From Mobiluncus sp963511525 (lineage in GTDB: Bacteria; Actinomycetota; Actinomycetes; Actinomycetales; Actinomycetaceae), in NCBI RefSeq assembly GCF_963511525.1, contig NZ_CAUPIY010000002.1, positions 62,001 through 126,000 of the forward strand: a stretch of 64,000 nucleotides of DNA, written 5' to 3'. A program made the translations under genes and the position numbers. Position 1 is the stretch's first letter. Each line of letters begins with the position of its first letter. Below are positions 28,141 to 37,126 of the stretch, in pieces. The notes under the pieces are model-generated. The model was not told where the DNA came from. It saw only the letters and a list, made by a program, of their open reading frames with translations, and searched no databases.

Positions 28141-29310
28141 TCAGCTGGCAAACCCGCTGGCCGCCATGGTTTCGGCGTAGACCTCGTCGTATTCCGCGGC
28201 AATGGCGGACGGCGAGTAGCGATCCCCCACCGTTTCGGCGACTTCGCGGGGCTCCATCGCGGCGGTAGCGGCCTGCAGTTCCTGACACGCCTGAGCCCAA
28301 AACTTCGAGTTCTTTTCCGTCACGATGCGCACGACCCGCTCGGTATCGGCGCCAATCCACTGCAAATCGCGGGCACCTTCACCCAGCACCAGGGGACGTC
28401 CCGCCAGCAGAGCCTGGAGGGCCGGCACGTAAAAGTTTTCCTCCTTGGTGGGACCGATGAACAAATCCGCAGCATTGAGGGCTTCCATCACTCCGACCTC
28501 GTTGGTGGAGACAAAACGCACGTATTCCTCCAGCTTCAGGTCTTTAATCTTTTCCTGACTCCGAATCTTCGCGACCCCTTCACCGACCCAGGTTAGGGTG
28601 GCGTCCACCCCGGCAGCGCGCAGCGTTTTCACCGTGCGAATCGCTACTTCCGGCTGATGCTTCGCGTTGACTGCACCGACCGAAACTAAGCGGAGCTGAC
28701 CCGCCTCGCGCGGGCGAGGGGCGAACTCACTGTCAGCGGGAACCGCGCTTTGCGTTCCCTCTAGCTGCGGCACCGCAGGGTACAGCGGGGAAGGCACTAT
28801 GTAGGGCACGGCGGCGGTATAGGACGAGAAACGCCGGGAGGCAATGTCCTCGAGCATTTTCACCGCCGGGGCGGTGAGGCCGTCGGGACGCAGCAGGATT
28901 TCCTCTACCGGCAAGACTTCCTGCGGCCAGTCCATCGGGCTGGTCAGCTGCCACGGCTCGGTGTGCACCCAAGCACAAGCCAGCTGTTCATCCTCGCGTT
29001 CCGGCAGCCCAAACGGAATTAGGGAGCGTTGATTCATCGTGTGAATAATGTCAAAACCGGGAGCTAGGGCGTACACAATCTGAGCGGCACGTTCGAAATC
29101 CTCCGGAGCGCGCATCGCATTGGGAAAACCCCGCACATCCACGTTGGCGTCCACATAGTGGTTTTCCTCACTACCAGCCGCTTCGGAACGCAAATGCACC
29201 ACCGTCACCTCGTGATTCATCCCGATAGCCTGGGCATTCATGCGCACGAACACCCCGGTATTGGGAGATTCAATCGTGGGATATTCAGTAGTAACAACGG
29301 CAACCTTCAT
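28141..29310 (-). CDS. GT4-like glycosyltransferase with altered EX7E motif
   Basis: 389-aa GT-B fold protein: KVAVVTTEYPTIESPNTGVFVRMNA at the N-terminus, a large middle, then the donor domain with LRLVSVGAVNAKHQPEVAIRTVKTLR and GPTKEENFYVPALQALLAGRPLVLGE. In most GT4 enzymes the last segment ends in LEA; here the second Glu is Gln (LQA). Activity may be altered but the fold is intact. ATG 29310 is preferred because CATAAT lies 7 nt upstream; an ATG three codons earlier is possible. Confidence 0.82.
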   Translation of the reverse strand: MKVAVVTTEYPTIESPNTGVFVRMNAQAIGMNHEVTVVHLRSEAAGSEENHYVDANVDVRGFPNAMRAPEDFERAAQIVYALAPGFDIIHTMNQRSLIPFGLPEREDEQLACAWVHTEPWQLTSPMDWPQEVLPVEEILLRPDGLTAPAVKMLEDIASRRFSSYTAAVPYIVPSPLYPAVPQLEGTQSAVPADSEFAPRPREAGQLRLVSVGAVNAKHQPEVAIRTVKTLRAAGVDATLTWVGEGVAKIRSQEKIKDLKLEEYVRFVSTNEVGVMEALNAADLFIGPTKEENFYVPALQALLAGRPLVLGEGARDLQWIGADTERVVRIVTEKNSKFWAQACQELQAATAAMEPREVAETVGDRYSPSAIAAEYDEVYAETMAASGFAS

Positions 29311-29398
29311 AGTGTCCATTATGTCTCAATAGTGCGGTTGGGTTGCCGGTTCTGGTCTACTGACTGGTATTGACTGCACAAGGGCGGTGCGAAGCCTA

Positions 29399-31552
29399 TC
29401 AGCGCACGTGTCCGGGGCAGGTGTCGTAGTTGACGCGGTACAGGCGCTGTCCGGTGAACTCATAGTCCCCCGTAGCCACCACGTTTTCCGCGATTTTTTG
29501 AAGCATAGGTTGGGGCGGACGAAACTTTACATTCGGTTCTTTCCACATCCAGATGTAGGTGCCGTAACGAGAGCCGGCGGCGAGAGTGTCGTTATCCGAG
29601 TAATAGTGCGTGACCCCTTGTGCTTTTAGATAGTCACAAGTTTCGGGGGAAATCTGTCCGTCGTAGAGGTCTTTTGTGACTTCCAGGGCCTGCCCGGTGG
29701 GGTAGTTCATGGCGGGACGCACCACATGGACTCCGCCCAAAATCCACCAAAACGGGGTGCCAATCTGCGGAGCGCCCCAGATGACGGCGTTGCGCGGCAA
29801 AGTCGGGGCCACCCGCTCGATGAACGCCTGTTCGGAGGCAGTGACCATCGTGCCCCGGACGATAACCGCCGGATCGTAGGAACCGTCGATAACCGCGACG
29901 CGTCCCCCCAAGGTACCTCCGCACCCGCCGACCAGCACCACCGCAGCTAGTGCCCAGGAAAACTGCCGATAGGCCCGCGGGCGCGCCGCCCAGCGGGGAT
30001 GGGCGGCGAAGCGTTCCAGGCCGCGCGACAGGGCTAGTGACCCTAGAGGATAGGCACACATCAACACCAGCGGGGCAATCCGACCGGACTGCAGATACCA
30101 CGGTGCCGTGAGGAAGTAACCCGGCCACACCGGCCCGGCCGCCAGCAGGAAAAACACCGCGCTCATGACCAGCCCGCCGACCAGCCACAACAGTCGGCGC
30201 TGGCGTACCAACCACACGCTAGCCACCATCGCTGCCACGGTATAAATCGCGCCACCCAGCCCGAAACCCATAAAGAACGGGCCTTTCGGGTAATCCACCA
30301 ACAGCCGCCAGGTCATGTCCCAAGTGTGGTTGTACGGGTTGGCGAATTTAGACATGGAGACCAGGCGCGGCACCATCACCAGCCAAAATCCGACCCCCAA
30401 CACCGCCACAACCATCAGCGGTACGAACAGTTTCACCCCTTGTGACGCATTCCAACCCCGCCACCAGCGCCATCCCAGCACCAGCACCGGCAGGGACATT
30501 AGAAGCACCAGGTTGAACACCGACGCCGGATGGGTGCAGCCCAGACCGGCCAGTCCCACCAGCCAACCCAGGCTCACCCACGGGGTGAGCTGGGAGGACA
30601 GCAGGCTGTGGCGGAGGTTTCCGCGGACTTTTTGCCCGAAGCGCCATGCCACGCGACCGGGAGACGGCACGTCACCGGGTATTTCCAGGGACGTCCCGGC
30701 AGTCTCGTGGCGAGGATACTTCACCGGGGCGGGGCGCAGTCGATAGATGGCGACGGCGAAAATCACCATGCCGGGGGTCGCTAGGAGCGAGAAGGTGTAG
30801 GGCGGGGTGGCCAAGTTCGCCACGTAGTTGGCGGTGAAAGTGGAGCTGGTGGCCGCGCCCAAGGCGGTCAAAGCCGCGATGGTGCGGCTCGCGTCACCCG
30901 CGCCTTTCCACGCAGTCAGGGCCAACAGGGCGAACAGCCCCAGCAGGGCGGGCCACAGCACCAGAACGGCCGTCATAGCTCCCGCGTAAGACTGCAACGG
31001 AGAGCCGGGCAGCAGTGCCACCAAGTTGTGAAAGATATTGGGATAATAGGCTCCGACCCCTTCGTTCATGGGAGCCAACGTGACCCAGGGGCTGGCGGAA
31101 GCGAACTCGCGCGTGTAACGAATCCCGGACAGATGAAACACCACGTCCCAGGTTTGGGGCACCCGCGTCGCCAAACGGGTCGCCACCAGGTAGGGCAACG
31201 CCGACAGCACCGCGCAGCCGGTGAAAACTGCCCACAACCCCCCAGAAACGCCGGTTGAGGGAACCCGGGGCCACACCGCTCGTGACCCCGAACGCAGGGT
31301 CCACAGCCGACCCACCACGAAAGGCAGAGAGATGAGCACCAGCAACGGCAACGCCAGCCACGCCCGCCACGGCAGGTGTAGCCCGATGGCAATCCAAGTC
31401 GCTCCGGCCCACACTCCCAAGCTCACTGCCGGAGCCGCCACGACGCGCAAAGCCCCGTGAATCCCCAGACCCCACAGCACCGTCAGCCCCGGCACCAGCA
31501 GGTAGACCAGGGCTACCAGCGTCGCGCCGGCCAGTATAAAAACGTTAGTCAC
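29399..31552 (-). CDS. DUF6541 polytopic membrane protein (GT-C-like), paralogue
   Basis: 717-aa protein with ~14 membrane segments and a C-terminal extracytoplasmic region with two Cys. Its plan matches the protein at 23540-25564: LLVPGLTVLWGLG start, PQTWDVVFHLSGIRYTRE outer loop, VGAYYPNIFHNLVAL, and a C-terminal APQIGTPFWWILGGVHVV segment. It is likely a GT-C-type enzyme using a lipid-linked sugar; this is inference. GTG 31552 was chosen, with AAAGGA upstream and an 8-bp overlap with the previous glycosyltransferase; the longer frame to 31639 runs into that gene. Confidence 0.82.
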   Translation of the reverse strand: MTNVFILAGATLVALVYLLVPGLTVLWGLGIHGALRVVAAPAVSLGVWAGATWIAIGLHLPWRAWLALPLLVLISLPFVVGRLWTLRSGSRAVWPRVPSTGVSGGLWAVFTGCAVLSALPYLVATRLATRVPQTWDVVFHLSGIRYTREFASASPWVTLAPMNEGVGAYYPNIFHNLVALLPGSPLQSYAGAMTAVLVLWPALLGLFALLALTAWKGAGDASRTIAALTALGAATSSTFTANYVANLATPPYTFSLLATPGMVIFAVAIYRLRPAPVKYPRHETAGTSLEIPGDVPSPGRVAWRFGQKVRGNLRHSLLSSQLTPWVSLGWLVGLAGLGCTHPASVFNLVLLMSLPVLVLGWRWWRGWNASQGVKLFVPLMVVAVLGVGFWLVMVPRLVSMSKFANPYNHTWDMTWRLLVDYPKGPFFMGFGLGGAIYTVAAMVASVWLVRQRRLLWLVGGLVMSAVFFLLAAGPVWPGYFLTAPWYLQSGRIAPLVLMCAYPLGSLALSRGLERFAAHPRWAARPRAYRQFSWALAAVVLVGGCGGTLGGRVAVIDGSYDPAVIVRGTMVTASEQAFIERVAPTLPRNAVIWGAPQIGTPFWWILGGVHVVRPAMNYPTGQALEVTKDLYDGQISPETCDYLKAQGVTHYYSDNDTLAAGSRYGTYIWMWKEPNVKFRPPQPMLQKIAENVVATGDYEFTGQRLYRVNYDTCPGHVR

Positions 31553-32738
31553 CGTGGATGGTTCCTTTCGAGCCGGCGGTCGGTGGGTTTTGCAGGAAAG
31601 CATCGAGAATTTCGTCAATGACTTTTGACTGGGATTCAAAAGACAATGGGTCAGCGGCGGTGGCGGCAGCTTGTTTGTAGCTGGTGATTGCTTGGGGGGT
31701 CAGACTTTGCAGGGCAGCCACAATGCTGGGCACACTGAAATCCTCAGAAACCACCCCGAGCCCGTAATCATTGACCACGTTGACCATTTCGACCGTTGGC
31801 CCGATTGCTACCGCCAGCCGGGCTTGGACAAAGTCGAAAAGTTTATTCGGTAAGGTCAAGCGGGCGTTCGTATGCGTGGGGGGAATCCAAAAAACGCCTA
31901 CGTCATATGCGTTGAGGGTGGCCGGCAGTTCAAAGGGTTTCACCGGATCGTGGAAGCGAATCCGCGGGTTTCCCCCTGCGACTTCGCGAAGTTTTGCCAG
32001 GTAAGCGCCCCCGTCCCCAGCGGGAACCAGGTACAAATCTAGGGTGAAAAGCGAACCGGCTTGAATGGTGGCCTCAATCATGGCTTCGATGTTGCGCCCG
32101 AATACCGCCCCGCCGGAATGCACCAAGCGGATGATGCCGTCAGGGGCTACGGACGTGGGCTGCAAATCTGCGTAAGGTGCTGCGTTCATCAACAGGCGGG
32201 GTCGGACTCCGTACTGACTCTCATAAAGTTTGGCGATTTCTGTTCCGACCGTGGTGGCAGCAGCGGTGTGGGGCAAATATTTCCGGCAAATGTGCTCCAT
32301 CAGGGGTTTGACCAAGATTCGCCACGAGGCAATATGGGTGCGTTCCCCCGGAGCCCATTCGTGGAGGTCAGACCACACTGGAGCCTGATTGCGCCGGGCG
32401 ATTGTGAAAGCTAGGGGCAGGGCTCTAGCGTCGTTGGCGACGATGGCGTCAAAAGTCCGGTCCGCTAAAGCCCGCAACGCGTACCGGTTCCCCGGCGCCG
32501 CCAGTTCCGCTTGGTTGTGCAGGTGCAGAGCCAGTTGCATGACTCCCAAGGGGGTTTGCGGCAAAGATTTCGCCGAGTCGGGCACTTGGATATGTTCGCT
32601 CACATAGTCTGGCTTTGGCCCGTAGCCCAAGCTGGTGACGTGACCATGTTTGGCAACCACGCTAATCTCGCGCAGCACTCGCGCGTCACCTTCAATGTTT
32701 GAGAAAGAAATCACCAGGATTCTGGGGTCATTGGGCAT
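31545..32738 (-). CDS. GT4-family glycosyltransferase
   Basis: 397-aa GT-B protein. N-terminal RILVISFSNIEGDARVLREISVVAKHGHVTSLGYG is the acceptor Rossmann start; the donor half contains RLVHSGGAVFGRNIEAMIEA, DVGVFWIPPTHTNARLTLPNKLFDFVQARLAVAIG. ATG 32738 is preferred: TATGAT lies exactly 6 nt upstream and no ribosome binding site is present; GTG 32744 is an alternative. Coupled by overlap to the DUF6541 gene downstream. Divergent from another glycosyltransferase at 32805. Confidence 0.85.
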   Translation of the reverse strand: MPNDPRILVISFSNIEGDARVLREISVVAKHGHVTSLGYGPKPDYVSEHIQVPDSAKSLPQTPLGVMQLALHLHNQAELAAPGNRYALRALADRTFDAIVANDARALPLAFTIARRNQAPVWSDLHEWAPGERTHIASWRILVKPLMEHICRKYLPHTAAATTVGTEIAKLYESQYGVRPRLLMNAAPYADLQPTSVAPDGIIRLVHSGGAVFGRNIEAMIEATIQAGSLFTLDLYLVPAGDGGAYLAKLREVAGGNPRIRFHDPVKPFELPATLNAYDVGVFWIPPTHTNARLTLPNKLFDFVQARLAVAIGPTVEMVNVVNDYGLGVVSEDFSVPSIVAALQSLTPQAITSYKQAAATAADPLSFESQSKVIDEILDAFLQNPPTAGSKGTIHGD

Positions 32739-32744
32739 GGTCAC

Positions 32745-32750
32745 ATCATA
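32745..32750 (-). promoter_or_regulatory. -10 hexamer TATGAT, leaderless type
   Basis: TATGAT on the minus strand, exactly 6 nt before ATG 32738 of the GT4 gene. Confidence 0.5.
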
Positions 32751-32804
32751 CCGCCCGAAGGAAAAAACAGCGCTGGTATTATCGTTTCAACAAGAGGAGT
32801 CAAC

Positions 32805-33848
32805 GTGAGCAAATCCAGTGAGGATTATCTGCGGGTCTTACACCTGGGCGACCCGGCGCATACCGCCACCCTGTTGGTTCACGCCGCGAACGAAACCGGA
32901 CGGGATTGGAGGGTACTGCCCCTGGCGCAAAGCCCGCAGGTAGCTAACCCGGTCGTGCGAACGGTGGGGCGAGCCTGGCGTGGAGCCTGCTGGGAGGCGC
33001 GTCTCCTGGTGGCTCAGAAGGCTCGTCCTCGCATACATTTACACTCGGCAATGGCACTGCCCCACGTGAGTTGGGCTTTGGGGGATTACGTGTTGCATTT
33101 GCACGGCACGGATATTCGCACCCGCCGCTACGAACCAGCTTTTACCAATCGGGTTCATGAAGCGGTAGAGCACGCCCACCAAGTGTTTTATTCCACACCT
33201 GACCTGCGTGAACATCTCACGGATTGGCGGCCGGAAGCGCGGCTGATTCCGGTGCCGGTGGACTTGGATTGCCCGGTAACAACAAATCCCTATCGGCGAA
33301 AAGCGCCCTCCACCGGTTCCTATGTTTTTTTTGTTTCTCGGTGGGAAGCTGTGAAGGGTGGAAACACGCAGGTAGAGGCTGCAAGGTGCCTGCGCGCACG
33401 ACTACCCCAGTCAGTCGCGCTGGTCGGTTTGCAATGGGGTGATTTACAGCTGATGGATATGGCTCGTGAGGCCGGAGTCTGTCTGATTCCAAAACTGCCG
33501 GGAGCGCAATACCGCCAGGTTATTCGGGACGCGGCGGCGTGTGTCGGGCAAACCGCCGGGATTCTCAGCGCCTCTGAACTGGAAGCGCTGGCTGAGGACG
33601 TGCCGCTCATAGCGCCGCTGAATCCGTCTTGGTATGACGCCTCACACCCTTCTCTGGTTGACGTTCCTGTTCTGGGCGGAACCGCCCTGGATCCCATGGA
33701 CAGCGAAACCATCGCAAAACTTACGCTGGCGGCGCTAGAGATTCCTGTCTCGCAGCGCCCACCGACCCGCGACTGGGTGCAGCGCTTTCATTCTCCCGCC
33801 GCTGCCCTCACCGGAGTTTTGGAAGGCTACCGCACCGCAGGGTGGTAG
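32805..33848 (+). CDS. GT4-like glycosyltransferase
   Basis: 347-aa protein with a GT-B pattern: LRVLHLGDPAHTATLLVHAANE at the start, HLHSAMALPHVSWALGDYVLHLHGTDIRTRRYEPAF (acceptor side), SYVFFVSRWEAVKGG starting the donor domain, and ACVGQTAGILSASELEALAEDVPLIA near residue 255. The GTG start at 32805 has a clear GAGGAG ribosome binding site 7 nt upstream. Only plus-strand gene between 27.4 and 35.3 kb; it ends 6 bp from the convergent nucleotide-sugar dehydrogenase. Substrate unknown. Confidence 0.8.
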   Translation: MSKSSEDYLRVLHLGDPAHTATLLVHAANETGRDWRVLPLAQSPQVANPVVRTVGRAWRGACWEARLLVAQKARPRIHLHSAMALPHVSWALGDYVLHLHGTDIRTRRYEPAFTNRVHEAVEHAHQVFYSTPDLREHLTDWRPEARLIPVPVDLDCPVTTNPYRRKAPSTGSYVFFVSRWEAVKGGNTQVEAARCLRARLPQSVALVGLQWGDLQLMDMAREAGVCLIPKLPGAQYRQVIRDAAACVGQTAGILSASELEALAEDVPLIAPLNPSWYDASHPSLVDVPVLGGTALDPMDSETIAKLTLAALEIPVSQRPPTRDWVQRFHSPAAALTGVLEGYRTAGW

Positions 33849-33854
33849 CGCGTT

Positions 33855-35219
33855 CTAGGCGTCAGTCGCCAGTTTCGCGTTGGCAAAAGCCGCGGTCGCG
33901 TCACTGTCTGCGCTGGCGCCGCCGCCGACTCGCAGGTAGCGCGCGGCGGGGAAACGCGAGGGAGTGAGGATGCCACGGCCGTCAAAAATCACTTTCGCTC
34001 CGGGCAAGTCCGACTCGGACAGTTCCCGGTATTCGGCATGGTCGGCCTGGAGGATGGCGGCTTCGACCGGCTCGCCCAGGTGGTAGGGCTCCCAGCCAAA
34101 CCCGCGCAACTCCTCGTCACTGAACATCGGGTCGTGTACCACCACGTGTGCCCCGCGTCGCGAAAGCTCCGCGACGGTGGCAAACACGCCGGAAAACGCG
34201 GTTTCTTTGACACCGCCGCGATAGGCCGCCCCCAGCACCACCACGGGAGTCCCCGAAAGCGCCGTACCCCGCTCGCCCAGGGCTTGTGAAAGACGTTCCA
34301 CCACGTAAGCCGGCATTTCTGAGTTCGCCACCCGGGCGGAGCGCACCACCGTTGCATCCGGGTCAGTCGAGAGGTAAAGGCGGGGATAGACCGGAATACA
34401 GTGCCCTCCCACGGCGATACCGGGACGGTGAATGTGGGAATATGGCTGGGAGTTGCAGGCGTTGATGACTTTCATCACGTCAATCCCGGCACTATCAGCG
34501 AAACGCGCGAACTGGTTGGCCAGTCCGATGTTGACATCCCGGTAGGTCGTTTCGGCCAGTTTCGCCATCTCGGCCGCTTCGGCGCTGCCCATATCCCACA
34601 CGCCGTTCGGTTGCGGCAGGTCGGTGCGCTCATCAAAATCCAACACCGCGCGATAGAATTCGATACCGCGCCGGGTGCCTTCCGCACTCAGCCCCCCCAC
34701 GAGTTTCGGGTAACGGCGCAGGTCGGCATACACTCGCCCGGTCAAGACCCGCTCGGGGGAAAACACCATCCAAAAGTCCTGACTCTCGTGCAGACCCGAG
34801 AGTTTTTCAAGCATCGGCTGGAACCGGTGACGGGTCGTGCCCACCGGCAGGGTCGTTTCGTAGCTGACCAGAGTGCCAGCAGTGAGGTTTTCCCCCACCG
34901 AAGTCGTGGCCGCGTCCATAATCGTGAGGTCTGGCTCCCAGGTCTGGTCGTTGACAAACAGCGGCACCACGATTACGACCGCATCAGCGCCGGGAATTGC
35001 CTCGGCATAGTCCGTGGTGGCGTGCAGCTGTCCAGCCGGAACCAGCTTGGCCAGGTATTCGCTTAGGTGAGCCTCCCCCGGAAACGGCTCCACCCCGCTG
35101 TTGATGGCCTCAACCGTGTGCGGATTGATGTCTACCCCCACGACCTGGTGACCCTTTGAAGCGTATTGGGTCGCCAGCGGCAGGCCAATCTTTCCCATTC
35201 CTACAACAGCGATTTTCAC
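33855..35219 (-). CDS. nucleotide-sugar 6-dehydrogenase (WbpA/WecC type)
   Basis: 454-aa enzyme of the UDP-sugar dehydrogenase family, oxidising C6 of a UDP-amino sugar to the uronic acid with NAD. N-terminal VKIAVVGMGKIGLPLATQYA binds NAD; SYETTLPVGTTRHRF and FSPERVLTGR are conserved; GGHCIPVYPRLYLS contains the catalytic Cys in the form found in UDP-GlcNAc (WbpA) and UDP-ManNAc (WecC) dehydrogenases rather than UDP-glucose ones. GTG 35219 was chosen with AAGGAAA upstream; eight earlier in-frame residues are unlikely. With four other genes below it could make UDP-2,3-diacetamido uronic acid. Confidence 0.9.
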   Translation of the reverse strand: MKIAVVGMGKIGLPLATQYASKGHQVVGVDINPHTVEAINSGVEPFPGEAHLSEYLAKLVPAGQLHATTDYAEAIPGADAVVIVVPLFVNDQTWEPDLTIMDAATTSVGENLTAGTLVSYETTLPVGTTRHRFQPMLEKLSGLHESQDFWMVFSPERVLTGRVYADLRRYPKLVGGLSAEGTRRGIEFYRAVLDFDERTDLPQPNGVWDMGSAEAAEMAKLAETTYRDVNIGLANQFARFADSAGIDVMKVINACNSQPYSHIHRPGIAVGGHCIPVYPRLYLSTDPDATVVRSARVANSEMPAYVVERLSQALGERGTALSGTPVVVLGAAYRGGVKETAFSGVFATVAELSRRGAHVVVHDPMFSDEELRGFGWEPYHLGEPVEAAILQADHAEYRELSESDLPGAKVIFDGRGILTPSRFPAARYLRVGGGASADSDATAAFANAKLATDA

Positions 35220-35309
35220 GGCGTTTCCTTTCCTTCGCGACACTTATGTGGTACCTGTGCGGCATCGCAGCGCGAACTTGGCACCATCTGTCCACGGTTG
35301 ATTCTACGC

Positions 35310-35315
35310 TAGACT
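35310..35315 (+). promoter_or_regulatory. -10 hexamer TAGACT of the flippase gene, leaderless type
   Basis: TAGACT exactly 6 nt before ATG 35322; no Shine-Dalgarno site. Confidence 0.5.
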
Positions 35316-35321
35316 GACACC

Positions 35322-36695
35322 ATGAGTGCTGAGCTTCCCGTTTCCCCGGCTGGGCCAAACCCGGAAAAACCTGGGAACCCCACGGAAAACGAGGCTCCCG
35401 CCACACCCCCCTCAACCCCAAACAATCCCGGACTGCGGGAGTGGCTGAGCCGTCACCGAGTTCTCACCGATGTGCTGACAATGTTGGGTGGCACCGGCGG
35501 GGCTCAGCTGATTACCTTGCTGGGTTACCTGGTTTTGGCCAGGATTTATACCGACAGCGATTTCGGCGTGCTTTCCATCATTGTTTCTATCGGCTCGATT
35601 GGCGCGGTGCTTGCGGCGGGTCGCTACGATCCGGCCATCATGCTGCCAGATACTGACCGGGACGCGAAACAGGTCGTGCGCCTGTCGGTGACGATAAACG
35701 TGATTTTTTCGGTCATTTTCCTGGCCGGGAGCCTGGTGGCGACCTTCGCGCTGAGCCGTGTCTGGCCACAGGTCGCCCCGCTGCTGATTTTTGCCGCCCT
35801 ATATGTCACGGTTACTTCCCTAAGCTCCATTTGGACTTTTTGGTTGAATCGACTGGGGGAATATCGCCAAATTTCAGCCAACCGGCTGTTTAGCGCCGTC
35901 GCGCAGGTCGGGTTACAGATTGGAGCCTGGCTGGTTGGTTTGGGCGGTGCCGTAGGGCTCATCGGCGGGCGAATTTTCGGAGTCCTGGCCGCGACCATCA
36001 CCTTGGGTTATCGGGCGCGAGACAGCCGGACGGATGTGGACAATACCCCGGGGGCACGTCGGCGAGCCTTACGCCGATACCGGAAAATGCCCCTGTTGAA
36101 CGGGCCATCCGCTATCGCGGACGCGGTACGGATAAACGGCATCAACCTGATGATTGCCGCGATTTTTTCCACCGCCATGCTGGGGCAGTTTTCCTTCGCA
36201 TGGCTCATCGTGCAGGCTCCGGTGGCCCTGATTAACGGCGCGGTGTCGCAAGTGTATTTTCGTGAGTTGACCAATACCCCACGAGGTCGGTTGCGGGCGA
36301 TGGCCGCCAGCGTCACGAAACGCGGCGCTTTGGCGGGTCTGGTGCCGTTCGCGGCTTTGGCGGCGCTGTCCCCGTGGCTGATTCCGCTGATTTTCGGGGC
36401 GCGCTGGGAGATGGCGGGGCTGATTGTGACGATTTTGTGTCCGTGGCTCTACGTGAACTTGGTGACGTCCCCAGTTTCCAACATTTTTGTGGTTACGGAA
36501 ACGCAACAGGTATCCCTAGGATTTTCCCTCGTGTTTGCTGCGGTTCCCCTAGGGCTACTGGTGCTGGCGGGCTGGCTCGGCTGGGGAATCCTCATGACCT
36601 GCGGGGTTTTGAGCGCCGCTATGACCGTCATGCTGGTCGTATTCATCGGGCTCGCCTTGCAAGTCGCCGCCCGTTTCGACACGGCAGCGGCCTAA
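35322..36695 (+). CDS. polysaccharide flippase (Wzx-like, MOP superfamily)
   Basis: 457-aa protein with a Pro-rich cytoplasmic N-terminus (~45 aa) and about 12 membrane segments. VLTMLGGTGGAQLITLLGYLVLARIYTDSDFGVLSIIVSIGSIG is the typical first half-signature of Wzx/PST proteins and RYDPAIMLPDTD is conserved. It would flip lipid-linked repeat units. It is the only plus-strand gene in this part and stands next to the amino-uronic acid genes rather than the Wzm/Wzt exporter. Its last 114 bp are duplicated at 37961-38074 beyond an AT-rich insert. Confidence 0.88.
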   Translation: MSAELPVSPAGPNPEKPGNPTENEAPATPPSTPNNPGLREWLSRHRVLTDVLTMLGGTGGAQLITLLGYLVLARIYTDSDFGVLSIIVSIGSIGAVLAAGRYDPAIMLPDTDRDAKQVVRLSVTINVIFSVIFLAGSLVATFALSRVWPQVAPLLIFAALYVTVTSLSSIWTFWLNRLGEYRQISANRLFSAVAQVGLQIGAWLVGLGGAVGLIGGRIFGVLAATITLGYRARDSRTDVDNTPGARRRALRRYRKMPLLNGPSAIADAVRINGINLMIAAIFSTAMLGQFSFAWLIVQAPVALINGAVSQVYFRELTNTPRGRLRAMAASVTKRGALAGLVPFAALAALSPWLIPLIFGARWEMAGLIVTILCPWLYVNLVTSPVSNIFVVTETQQVSLGFSLVFAAVPLGLLVLAGWLGWGILMTCGVLSAAMTVMLVVFIGLALQVAARFDTAAA

Positions 36696-36696
36696 T
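36583..36696 (+). repeat. direct repeat A: original 3' end of the flippase gene
   Basis: 114 bp starting GGGGAATCCTC and ending just after the TAA stop. It matches 37961-38074 without gaps, with about 7 differences (about 94% identity). Together the copies flank the AT-rich insert 36697-37960. Confidence 0.9.
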
Positions 36697-36704
36697 TGTT
36701 CTTA

Positions 36705-37115
36705 CTAATCCACATCTGTTTGATTCTCATAGTTACCTTTTTGCACTAGAGCAAAATAAATTGCTGGAATCAACATCATGGCATATCCAAGCAACAGTTG
36801 GAGCGGCTCACCCAAAAACGAATTCCTGGACCAAATAAACCCTGCTAGTACAACAACGATAACCACTGTTAGATACAGTAGTTTTTGAAGTCTACTAAAT
36901 CGCGTCTTTGAAGCAACAAAACGCGCGCTGGCGAGTACCATTATTACCCAAAGAACCGAGCCTCCAACTAACATTATCCAGTCAATTACTGTTGATTCAG
37001 CTCTCACGGTGTGAGGAAAATAAATGACACGCTGATACCAGGCTAACCACGAAAGTAGTGCTCCTGACATTGCGATGAGAGTTGATGCAACGATTAATCT
37101 AGAAATGTTTTTCAT
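36705..37115 (-). CDS. small four-helix membrane protein, possible immunity partner
   Basis: 136-aa protein with four hydrophobic segments (about 8-28, 45-63, 77-96 and 103-125) and short loops; no family recognised. It starts 11 bp after the stop of the secreted-protein gene on the same strand, so the two probably share one mRNA. GC content is low (one sampled 60-base line is 33%) against well over 55% in neighbouring genes, a sign of foreign origin. The pairing of a secreted protein and a small membrane protein resembles bacteriocin/immunity or toxin/protection pairs, but this is only inference. Confidence 0.7.
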   Translation of the reverse strand: MKNISRLIVASTLIAMSGALLSWLAWYQRVIYFPHTVRAESTVIDWIMLVGGSVLWVIMVLASARFVASKTRFSRLQKLLYLTVVIVVVLAGFIWSRNSFLGEPLQLLLGYAMMLIPAIYFALVQKGNYENQTDVD

Positions 37116-37126
37116 GAGACTTGGTA

